A DNA stretch of 64,000 nucleotides from Artemia franciscana (lineage: Eukaryota > Arthropoda > Branchiopoda > Anostraca > Artemiidae). How positions within the stretch are numbered: position 1 is the first letter of the stretch; each line of letters opens with the position of its first letter. The DNA lies in the NCBI RefSeq assembly GCF_032884065.1, contig NC_088865.1, positions 44,959,152 to 45,023,151 of the forward strand. The letters are read 5' to 3'. Positions 1-10,600 of this stretch are shown here, piece after piece. The notes beneath the pieces are model-generated. The model was not told the origin of the DNA. It did no database searches and saw only the letters and a program-made list of their open reading frames with translations. Made by a program: the position numbers and the translations under genes.

Positions 1-1478
1 AAAATTGCTGAGGATCTGGAAGATGCGGCAGAAAGATGGGTGGAACATTTTGAGAATGTGCTAAACCGAGATACAGTTGCAGGAAAAGATATAGATGAAA
101 ATGGAAAAATTTGAGATACCTTGGATGTGAAGGAAGATTTGTTTAGTGAGGAACAATTAGCGACAGTACTAAAAGGATTAAAAAATAATAAGGCCCCAGG
201 TGCTGATAGTATGATTAATGAGTTTCTTAAATATGGTGGCTCTGAGGTTAGGAATAAGCTACTGAAGATTATGAACATGATTTTTGAAAAAGGGGAAGTA
301 CCCAATGATTTTAGGAAAACCTTAATTAAACCACTGTATAAGAAAGGTGACAAGAGTGAGTGTCGTAATTATCGAGGCATTAGTATGGTCTCTGTAGGTA
401 GCAAATTACTGAGTAATATGATACTTTTTAGACTGAGACATGCTGTAGACAAAGTTTTAAGGGAAGAACAATGCGGTTTTAGAAAAGGTAGAGGATGTGT
501 CGACCATGTTTTCACTCTTAGGTTAATAATTGAGAAGTCCCTTCGTTGTCAAACACCTTTGGTCCTCAGTTTTATCGATTATGAGCAAGCTTTCGATTCT
601 GTTGATAGAACAGCGTTAACAAAGGTCTTATCATTATATGGTATACCTGAAAAATACATTAAAGTGATTTGCGCTATGTACGAGAATAATACTGCTGCGG
701 TTAAGGTAGGAAATGAGGTTAGCAACTGGTTTTGTATTAAATCAGGAGTTAAGCAGGATTGTGTTCTATCCCTCTTTATATGAATCATTTTGATGGACTA
801 CGTCTTAAGGAGCACAGGAAAGGCAATTGGAGACCATGGAATCAAATGATCAAATTACTAATCAAATTAGTAAAGATGGTGGGAGCAGTGAAGATGTTAA
901 AAGTAGAATAGCTAAGGCTCAGGGTGTTTTTTCACAGTTAAAAAAAGTTTGGAAGAATAGAAAGATAAGTCTACAAACCAAGATTAGAATATTGGAAGCT
1001 ACAGTGATGACAGTGGTCAAATATGGCTCTGAAGCATGGGCACTCCGAAAAGCAGATGATAATTTACTAGATGTTTTCCAGAGAAATTGCCTACGGATTG
1101 TTCTGGGTACCCGGCTGACTGACCGTATTTCAAACAGTAGGTTGTACGAAAAGTGTGGTTCAATCCCGCTTTCTGGGGCTATAATGAAAGAAAGGTTGAG
1201 ATGGCTAGGCCACGTTCTACGGATGAAGGATGACAGATTACCGAAGATTGTCCTTTTTGGCCAACCGTCTGGGGCTACACGGAAAGCAGGTCGTCCTTGT
1301 CTGGGTTGGGAGGATGTCATAAATAAGGATTTAAAGGAAATGGGAACTTCCTGGGAGGGTGTAAAGAGGGAGGCTTTAAATAGATTAGGTTGGAGGAGGA
1401 GCGTGCGTAGCTGTGTTGGCCTCAGGCGGCTTGGTGCTGCAGTGAGTTATTAGTAGTAGTAGTAGTTAGTAGTAGAGA
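1..1478 (+). pseudogene. Non-LTR retrotransposon (LINE) reverse transcriptase, broken; 5' end outside window
   Basis: Frame 1 is a LINE reverse transcriptase: NNKAPGADSMINEF at about 190, QCGFRKGRGCVDHV at about 470, catalytic block SFIDYEQAFDSVDR near 570-610, and SGVKQDCVLS before 775. The frame is cut by a TGA at 112-114 and again at 781-783, the second where related elements have Trp. The reading then goes on to about 846 and jumps to the RT C-terminal part (frame of 827-1453: ISKDGGSSEDVKSRIAKAQG, KYGSEAWALRK, RLRWLGHVLRMKD, GRPCLGWEDV). The YADD-bearing palm segment is missing, so a deletion of a few hundred bases removed the active site. Only two nonsense changes and one deletion suggest a fairly young, dead copy. 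The clade is uncertain: the C-terminus resembles the common arthropod endonuclease-reverse transcriptase group, and the trinucleotide tail resembles RTE-like elements. Confidence 0.9.
1448..1474 (+). repeat. (TAG)n tail of the LINE
   Basis: Imperfect TAG trinucleotides directly follow the RT C-terminal stop. Short tandem 3' tails instead of poly(A) are known for several LINE clades, so this probably marks the 3' end of the element. Confidence 0.7.
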
Positions 1479-1839
1479 AACTTTTTGAACCAATTTTTTA
1501 CAACATACACCCCTTTGAAATTCTTGACACAAAAAGCAGTGTTTAATTTAGTTTTATACCTCCTCTATTTGACCTGAGAAACAAAACTTAATGTCATTCG
1601 CCAAAAGTTCTAGCCTGGGTGCACTTGATACACGCCTGGATACACCGGATACACTTTTGATTTTTTAAAATTTTAAGAGCAGATATAGTAATAGAAGTAG
1701 CCCCGAAAGTTTGAACATAATACTCTCAGTCGTTCTTGGAATGTTGCTAAGATGTCTTATTGGCAACTAGCATACACAGGGTACGTTTTTATTTGATCTT
1801 AAAACAACATTATTTTCTAAGCATAATGGATAAATTGTA
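1479..1839. other. No gene recognised
   Basis: AT-rich sequence with a (TAC/ACA)-like stretch near 1630-1650. No exon of the downstream knk-like gene and no clear element was found here. Confidence 0.4.
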
Positions 1840-2496
1840 TAACTGTGGGGGATTGACCTACGCAATAGCCGTAGAGACATACTGACAAGACCGTTCAGCT
1901 GTGCTGAACAAAATGGCTGTCTTAAAATTTTGATTGTAAGTGTTAGGAAAATTATGAGCTAAAGAGGAGGGCTGAATGCCCTTCAATCACTTTTGACTCT
2001 TAAAAAGGGTACTAAAACTTCGAATTTCCAATCAAATGAGCCTCCTCCGAAGTTTATACGACCACGCTTTCTATAAAAACCTTATATGGCACTAGGGCAT
2101 AACTTAAAACCCTTGTCCTTCGGGCTGTAGGGGGGGGGGGAATGTCATACTCAAAAATAAAATTTCCAGACCTATCAACTACGTTGAGCAAAATGGCTAT
2201 CTCAAAATTTTGATCGGATTTGTTTGGGGAAACGATGGTCATGGGGTTCTATTTGCCCTCCAATCACTTTCGGCTATTAAAACGGGCCCTTTTTGAAGTT
2301 TTTACGACAACTCCTTCTATACGAAGTGCCCTGGTCTAAAACCAAAAAAATAATAATACATTGTGCCAACATTGTTTTTAACTTAGCAAGTGCTATTGCG
2401 CTGCCTATGATGTAATGAACTTGTGAAGTTAAGGGGATATTGTTCAATAGTTGAAGTGATTTACTCTTAAAGGTTTTGTTATGTGTGTCCTTATGA
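1840..2496 (+). repeat. Degenerate copy of a dispersed repeat family (body module)
   Basis: Contains the motif AAAATGGCTATCTCAAAATT near 2190 and an older variant near 1910. The same motif recurs near 3640, 16525 and, inverted, 51550. It is followed by a purine-rich stretch and 'CCCTCCAATCACTTT', matching the layout at 3690-3740. No coding capacity. Confidence 0.6.
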
Positions 2497-2800
2497 AAAT
2501 TAAATAAAAAAAACAAGTTTTTTCAACTGAAAGTAAGGAGTGACATCAAAACTTAAAACGCACAGAAATTACTTCGTATATGAAAGAGGCTGCTTCCTCA
2601 TCAACGCCCCGCTCTTTACGCTAAAGTTTGACTCTTTCTCTCAATTATTCTTTCTAAAACAGTAAAAAACTTTAGCGTAAAGAGCGGGGCGTTGATGAGG
2701 AAGCAGCCTCTTTCATATACGAAGTAATTTCTGTGCGTTTTAAGTTTTGATGTCACTCCTTACTTTCAGTTGAAAAAACTTGTTTTTTTTTATTTAATTT
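2497..2800. repeat. Long hairpin module, arms 2497-2629 and 2667-2800
   Basis: The left arm from the A-run at 2511 to 2629 and the right arm 2667-2786 are exact reverse complements over about 119 bases by eye. They extend outward to AAATTAAAT on both sides with only the length of an A/T run differing. The loop is 37 bases. The outer part carries CAACTGAAAGTAAGGAGTGA, the inner part CGCTCTTTACGCTAAAG. Related hairpins lie at 15788-16117 and 52455-52724. It could be a foldback or MITE-type unit or a module inside a larger element. Confidence 0.9.
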
Positions 2801-3340
2801 CTGAACGTTTTTGAATCAATGCATGTTTTGATTTTGGCTCTCCGCAGAGGAATGATCAAAACGAAATTTGCATATATTTTTTTGGCTCAATGGCTTTCTC
2901 ATAATTTTGATCGAATGATTTTGAGAAAAAAAGAGCGGGGGACGAAGCCTAGTTGCCCCCCGATTTTTTGGTTAATTAAAAAGGCAACTAGAACTTTTAA
3001 TTTTTTACGAATCTTTTTATTGGTAAAAGATTTACGTAACTTATAAATTAGCTTACGTAAAGAACTTTTGCATTCTCATGTTTTTATTACATATATGAGG
3101 GGATTCGCCCCATCGTCAGTACCTCGCTCTTTACACTAAAGCTTAAATTTTATCCCAATTCATTAAGAATGACCCCCTGAATCACAAAAGCCGTAGAATA
3201 AGTAGTTGAAATTACCGAAAATACTTTAGCGTAAAGAGCGAGGTATTAGAAGGAGCTGAGCCCCTCATATGGGTAATAATTTCTGTTTGTTTTAAGTTTT
3301 ATTGCTGTTCCTTACTTCCAGCTGAAAAAGCTTTTTCACT
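2801..3340 (+). repeat. Repeat-family body plus second, weaker hairpin (3095-3340)
   Basis: 2880-3010 repeats the 'GGCTxxxTCATAATTTTGATC' and 'TAGTTGCCCCC' motifs of the family. Around 3105-3150 and 3222-3270 are diverged inverted arms (TACCTCGCTCTTTACACTAA against TTAGCGTAAAGAGCGAGGTA). It ends in CTTACTTCCAGCTGAAAAAG, the outer arm sequence of the other hairpins. A mirrored copy of the same order is at 51890-52454. Confidence 0.75.
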
Positions 3341-4206
3341 TTTATTTTTTAATTGTTTTTTTTTTTTAATAATGCTAGTAAATCCTGCTCTCCCTTCATG
3401 GAAATTTTCTTCTCCCATTACAAATTCTCGAAGGAAAGTTCCCCCAGCATATCCCCCTCTTCTCAACCCCTCCCCCAAACCAAAAAAATCCTCCTGAAAA
3501 CGCCTGTATACTTCCCAATAACCATTACTATATGTAAGCACAGGTCAAAGTTTGTAACTTGTTGCCCCTCCCACGGGGACTGTGGGGGAGTAAGTCGTCC
3601 CCAAAGACATAGTTATAAGGTTTTTCGACTACGCTGAATAAAATGGCTATCTCAGAATTTTGATCCGTTGACTTTGGGAAAATAATTAGCGTGGGAGGGG
3701 GCCTAGGTGCCCTCCAATTTTTTTGGTCACTTAAAAAGGGCACTAGAACTTTTCATTTCCGTTAGAATGAGCCCTCTTGCAACATTCTAGGACAACTGGG
3801 TCGATACGATCACCCCTGGGAAAAAAAACAAACAAAAAAACAAATAAACACGCATCCGTGATCTGCCTTCTGGCAAAAAATGCAAAATTCCACATTTTTG
3901 TAGATAGGAGCTCGAAACTTCTACAGTAGGGTTCTCTGATACGCTGAATCTGATGGTGTGATTTTCGTTAAGATTCTATGACTTTTAGGGGGCGTTTCCC
4001 CCTATTTTCTAAAATAACGCAAATTTTCTCAGGCTCGTAACTTTTGATGGGTAAGACTAAACTTGATGAAACTTATATATTTAAAACCAGCATTAAAATG
4101 CGATTCTTTTGATGTAGCTATTGGTATCAAAATTCCATTTTTTAGAGTTTTGGTTACTATTGAGCCGGGTCGCTCCTTACTACAGTTCGTTACCACGAAC
4201 TGTTTG
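3341..4206 (+). repeat. Repeat-family main body with terminal palindrome
   Basis: This segment is repeated in inverted orientation at 51001-51880 and, diverged, at 16130-17065. Shared blocks include TGGAGGGCACCTAGGCCCCC-like sequence, a CAACTGGGTCGATACGATCA block and ATTGAGCCGGGTCGCTCC. It ends with a 9-bp palindrome ACAGTTCGT-TACC-ACGAACTGT at 4182-4203. The GTCGCTCCTTACT next to that palindrome also occurs in the arm ends of the hairpin modules, tying both module types to one element family. Class unknown. Confidence 0.8.
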
Positions 4207-4512
4207 ATATTTCAAAACGTAATTTAATTATTCATGCCATGAAGGAGTTTTCTCAATGGGATCATCCAAGTACTCTAAAAAATTTTGTATGTGGCTTCAA
4301 AAACGTGCTTTTTGTAATTCGTTATTCCCTATGAAAATGGTCTATTTCTCTTTAGGTTTCTGTTATGTACCATTATAAATAGCACTTACTAATTCAATCA
4401 CAGTAAAATTATTAATACCGGATGTGAACTATGACTTTTTAAGTTTTGGGAGGAGTTTATGTTCCCTTTACCTTTTTTGTTTTATTGAATGTAAAAGTTC
4501 AACGTATTCCAG
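4207..4512. other. Unique AT-rich sequence before first knk-like exon
   Basis: Nothing recognised. It ends in the acceptor TATTCCAG at 4505-4512. Confidence 0.4.
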
Positions 4513-4648
4513 TGTGTTGACGTGTTGGGAGCCAAACGAGGAGTTTGTAAAGATGCTGAAGTTGGAGGTCAGGAGTCCTTGCAGTTTTACACAATGTCTG
4601 CTGTTAATGGTATCAACTTCATCCGGTTTCGCAGAGATTTAACTTCAC
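4513..4648 (+). CDS. knk: knk-like exon A (DOMON, middle part)
   Basis: Acceptor TATTCCAG ends at 4512 and donor GTAAGA begins at 4649. The frame reads VDVLGAKRGVCKDAEVGGQE, then SLQFYTMSAVNGINFIRFRR, then DLTS, matching the DOMON strands before the 'IIWSMG' strand. It ends with one base of a codon that the next exon completes as Pro. The start phase is not fixed because the preceding exon is not in the window. Confidence 0.82.
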
Positions 4649-7600
4649 GTAAGATGTTTCTTAATTTAGCTTTCTTAATTTTTAATTAAGCTTTATTACT
4701 CAAATTAATTAATTAATCAAATGAATATTTTACTAATTAGTCAACGTCAATTATCCTTTAATTTCTTTTATATTGCGACAGCCTCCATCTTGATGCATTT
4801 TCAGTTTCAAAACTGGAACTCGTTTGAGCTGCAACTAATTGCTAGATAATCTTTTCTTAATACAAATACTCTGTTTTCGATTTTGTCCAATTATTACTGT
4901 TTTTTCCCTTTCTAGTTCTTTAAGTCCGGTTAAGCTTATTTGATTATGATCAATTTAAGGGGCTTGTCCTTGATGCGCACAGAAATTTTAATAATTGGCA
5001 AACCTGCAAAAGTTTTCCTGCGGGCGTGAGGAGGCGATGTTTAAATAAAGAGAAAACAATGATGAAAAGGTTTCCTTAAAACTGTTAATGTGTTGAAAAA
5101 TAATTGACGAATGCAGTGGGGATAATTCACGAAAATATAGGGGTGGCTATGGGGGGAAGGATTTTTTGAATGACGCAAAACTCTGTAATTTTGCTGTGGC
5201 GATAGTTCACAAAAATGTTTGAGGGGGGGGGAGAGGTATTCTTATTAAGATACAAAAAAATATATGTTTCTAACTCTAGGGGGCGTAAAGGGTTTTTCGA
5301 TTTTAAAAAGTAGAATCAAAATGTATTTTTCAAATTCTCAAGGTGGCATTTGCCCCCTCGCCCATTAGCCATTCCTCCAGCCCCTCCCCCTACCGCTTGC
5401 TGCCCCAATACCTTTTATATATATTATTTTTTCTTCTTTTTTCTTGGCTCAGTTTTATTTTTACCAAAATTATCAAGATATTGTATAAATAACTATCTGA
5501 GTACATTTATACAATTTAATATCTACATAATTTATGCTAATCCCAAAGCCGTACCGAAACATCTTTTGATCTAAATATCATTTCGTCTTTTAAAAAGAAT
5601 TAATAAAAAAAAATTCCGAAAAAGAAGTTTTTTCAAAGGAAAGTAAAGGCCATATTAAAATTTAGATCAATAGAAAAAAACCAATAATAATTCAAACTCA
5701 AAACGACCAAAAATTACAAACAAGGAACCCAAAACGAACAGAAATTAAATAAACAATCACAGCAAACAAACATACAACAGGTACCAACATGAGTGAATAA
5801 GTAAATCTTAAAATGAGTAAAACCGAAATTGAATATTCAAATCAAGCTTAAAACGAACAAAAACCAGTACAAACAAGACTTTGGCAACTGCTTCCTTCTC
5901 TAACTGTGAAAGTTTAAACCCTACTGGTACTTTACATGTCATTGGTACTTAACTGGAAACGAATTATATTACAAATATTTTGGCTATTTACACGTTAAGC
6001 GACATCTGTACGTTCTATGTCGATTACTTGTCTACGGAGGCTGACGAAGTAGGAACTTTCAATATCCTTAATATCCTTAGCACATTGTTGGTTTATCAGC
6101 ACCAATGAAAATACTCAAAAAAAGAACTAAGATAGAGAAAATGTAAAAGAGCTATTACGTTATGTCATTAAGCTAATGACAATACGCAAAGGCAACATGT
6201 TTTCGCTGATGAAGAATTAGTAATTGCCGCGTCTCCTGGCAATTTACAAATTGCCAGATCGAAATAACAATTCGTTCCATAAGTTGCAAGGTAGCTCCTC
6301 CCAAACAAATAAAGATCTTCCAATCTGGTTTATCGCTAAAAAGACCCAGATTTAATTCATTAAATGGAGAGCAATATGCAGATAATCCTTTCGTCAAAAG
6401 TAAAATTTTCTTCCAGGTCGACATCAAGGCGGCTAGGTTCCAAGTGTCATCAGCATACAGGTTTTTTGTGTGGGCTAAGTCCAAATCTAATACAAATAAG
6501 TAGTGAGTTTGGCAGCGACTTCCATTAAAAGCAGATGGAGACAAGATTACACCAATCTTAGATCGTTCGTAACCGAGTACCTCTTGTACATAGAAATGTC
6601 AAACCCACAGAAGAAAGAGGTTTTAGACACCAATCTTAGATCGTTCGTAACCGAGTACCTCTTGTACATAGAAATGTCAAACTCTGTTGTCGATAAATGA
6701 TTACCCACAGAAGAAAGAGGTTTTAGACACCAATCTTAGATCGTTCGTAACCGAGTACCTCTTGTACATAGAAATGTCAAACTCTGTTGTCGATAAATGA
6801 TTACCCACAGAAGAAAGAGGTTTTAGAATAAACTTTATTTATTAACGAAACATCTACAATGGGTTTCTCTAATTGTTTTGTAGTTTGAGAGGGAGCAAGA
6901 TACCTTAAAGGGTGTATTGTAACTCCAAACATTCCAGCTCTCATTGAGCCATCAGATACATAATTTATTCTAAGGGAGAGACGAGAAGAGGAAGGAGGTA
7001 GAAATTGATGTAAGATCCCCAGGACTGTAACCAGGATTATGCTGGGGGTTATCCGGGGGGCACCCCAACATGAGCAGAGCTGATTCCTAATAGAAGGGGG
7101 ACTGCCCCTTCCTCAACCAAACTCCCATCTCGTTGTCGCAGAAATTTCGGAGTGTGCTCATTAGATCAGAAATTTAGAGTGCAAGTCCTTGTTTTGAAAG
7201 TTGAAAGTGATGTGAGGCCAATCAGCCGTGGGGGAGTATATACCAGGGGTATTTTCCGAGGGAAGCTTTTCCGCGGGGGAGGGGGTATTTTCCGAGGGGA
7301 TAAACGTCGGCCACCGCCTTTCTTATGTATTATATTTTGCTTATTTTTTAAATTTGTATGTTGGTCATTTTATGCATGACACATTTCGTTTTTGAATAGT
7401 TTTTTAGTTTGTTTATTCTTTCAGTCTTTTTTTTATTTTATTTTATTTTTTTTTCTACTAGACATAAGAAGTGAATTCAGCTCTATTAGATGATTCTTTC
7501 TTTGGAATAAGTCCTGCCTTATTTCTAATTTCCTCTTAAGTTTTTTTTTATGGTTAATGCACTTACCTTACCATACTTCCTTAATACACTGCCAGTACTT

Positions 7601-10600
7601 GAAAAGCATGCCCAGTTAGCCATGAAACTTTCTTCTAAAAATGTTCAAAAATATTGGGGGTGGTTGTCCTAACAAGTACTTCCACTAACCCTGAATTATT
7701 TGTTTTTTTTTTCTTTGTAAGAAAATCCTCCCAAATTTCTCCGCCAAAAAAAAAATCCCACAAATCTACCCGTAAGTTAACGTTACCGAATTTTATTCAT
7801 GTTTACGTTCGGGTATTAATGAACGCTTTTTTTCGGATTTTTTTTGGGAAATTCAGGGAATCCTTGGAAAATTCGGGAATAGTAGAACCACTAATCTTAA
7901 CTAGCGATCCATTAACCATATCTTATTACAGCTGATGATGGTGACCAAACTATTAATACTGATGGGTCGACTTACATAATTTGGTCTATGGGTCGCTTGG
8001 ACGATAAAAGAAGACCAACTTTTCATCGAATTTGGCAAAGAGGCGATAGAGCGATTGAGTTCGGTAGACAGGGAAAGAAAAACTGTGATAATTTCGTTGT
8101 AGTTCCTGAAGAAACGCCGTGAGTACATTTTTGTAAGAATGTATTTTTTAGCTCTTCCTGCTGGCAAGGATCGGAAAAATTAATTTCTCTTAAATTTCAC
8201 ATCACTCTCCAAATTTCTCATTACTCTTTGGAACAATCAACAAAAATTTATTACTTTGGGCCCTAGAAATATCCGGATAGCCATTACCCTCTGAAATTTA
8301 GGTAGTATTGGCAGGGACTTATCCTGGATTTTTTAGGGTGGGGGGTGGGTGGGGTATAAAAGGATTTTTGTGGGGGGAGTTACAAAAAAACTTAGGAAAC
8401 ATCCAAATTTTCCTAATATTCATTTTTTTTACGTTTTTACGAGTCGGGCTAACATTTCGGGTGAGGGGGTCAGTCCCCTAATCCCCTCCCCCTGGATACG
8501 GCCTAGAGTTTTGGGTATTTGAAATTTGAGTACTAGGTATTTTAATTTGGCAGATGTTTATACCATTGTTTATGCGATTTTTAGTTTGATGGATGAAAAA
8601 TTTAAAAAACTTGTGTAAGTGATGAAAACAGATTTTAAAATAAATCTTTATCAGAGTTACACATTTAAACAATCTTAGACTTGATATGTTAAGGAGTTTT
8701 GTCCATAGTGCTTGTTGCATAATTTTAGCTATTTTTGATGCCCTGAATTTCACCATTCTTAATTGGTTGTTACAACCTATTCATTTAACTTATTAAGTGA
8801 CTTAATTTTACCTGTTAGGTCATGCTTGTAGACAGATAAACTTGCATAAGGGGGGGGGGTACGGTCCCAGGTCCTAAGATTTCCGAGATTTTTATTAATT
8901 TGGCGATATTTTGACATAATCTGCCTCTTATTAAGTTTTTCAAATTTGAACCAAGATATATTACGAAGCGTAAAAGAAATGAATTTTTTTTAGAATAATC
9001 TTCTAAAATTTTACATCTTAAGTGTATGCTTTCCTGTTCCAAGTATTCTATTTTCCTATACAAAAGTAGTTGATTGCGCACTATTAATTTTTCATTGTTC
9101 GGGCTGATAACGCTCTAAGCTTCAAGATAAAGCTCTAAGCTTCATCAAGTCCTAATTTTCGTTAATAAACTCATTAAGTCATAAACAGAAAATTCCCTTT
9201 TTAAGTTTAGTAACAATAAATTCATCAAGCGGTAAAGGTAATAATTCTGCCAAGTTTACTATTACAAGTGTTTACTAACGAAGGTGGAATAATGCTTAAT
9301 CCTGTGTCCTTAGATTCCCAATTTTTTAATTTTTTCAGAATAAGCTTTGACATTCATTTTTTGCATAACACTAGCTATGTATATACGACACTAGACCCTT
9401 GAATTCCAAACCGGCGGTGCTGATCTCCGTCTCAAGGCCCTTCAGCCAGGAAGTGCCATGAAGGGATGGGGGCCAGCCATCCTGTGCGTTAAGACACTCT
9501 TCCTGTTTACCTTCCCCAGATTACTCCAGGTACCATTTAGAGCTGGGTCAACTCTGGCTGAGCTTGCATAGTCACGCAACTGACCCCCGTCCCAAACCGA
9601 ATAACTGGCCACACCAGGAATCAAACCCTCGCCCTTTGGACAAAGGATTCTAAATTCAGCGCGCCATCCACTTGGCCAGGACAAGTTCAATATGCATACC
9701 TCAAGGTTGAAAAGAGGGATGGGAGCAGGGCTTTTGCCCTCGAAGACCAGAATTATAAAAAAAGAGCCCAATTGGGTAATGTTAAAAAAATCAAATTTTG
9801 TGGAGCGGCGTTATTTCACGAAAACGAACGGGAGGAGGGACAAAATTTATTTATCAAAATCTAAAGGGGCATTTTGTTCTTTTGTTGTCCATGAAAATAC
9901 CAAAAAAGCTGTTTTAGAATAAGAATTCCAAAAAATATATTTTCAAAATCTTGGGGGTGATCCCCCCCTCGGATCGGAGCGCCTGTGTTTGTGGTAAGAA
10001 TATATTTTTCAAGTTTTCTCTGGATATGTTTTTGCAGGCTCACCCCCACTGGAAACATTTTGCAGGGAAACATTTTACACCCTAGTTGATTCTTAGTAAA
10101 TTGACTTTGTATGTGTATTTGATGTAGTTTTTTTCTGCCCACCTTCAAGTTGTAATGGAACACTTTAGTCATTAATTCTCCTATGTCGACAAACGTCTAA
10201 AATTTTATTTCTGTAATGAGTGCGCACACACAGTAGAATTTGGATTGCTTCTTCAATGAGTTACTGTTTCTGATTCTATGTAGCATGCTGGTAGAAGTTT
10301 TGGTATGTAACTTCCAGGTGTGGAAAGAAAGACAAAATCACTAAATATCCATTTTTCTTCACGTAGGAAACCGTGGAACATACCGCCTATATTTGATCCC
10401 TCGAAAAGGGTATTTGTCGCAAGAATAGGCCCAAGTGGGCAAAGAAGAGGATATTCAGGACTCACAGGATTGCCCTCATCTAGCCTTGCCTGGTAGGTCT
10501 TTATTCCTATTTTTTCGAAGGAAATGGCCGCAATTCCAATTGTGCGTCTTTTACTTACTCACAAATTGCATCAGATTCTCTATATCATAAAGAGTGGAAG

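Noticed and set aside
3528-3743. Peptide MPFLSDQKNWRAPRPPPTLI conserved between 3528-3743 (-) and 51461-51709 (+)
   Set aside because: Both lie in copies of the same repeat; similarity is at the nucleotide level, the frame ends soon, and other copies break it.
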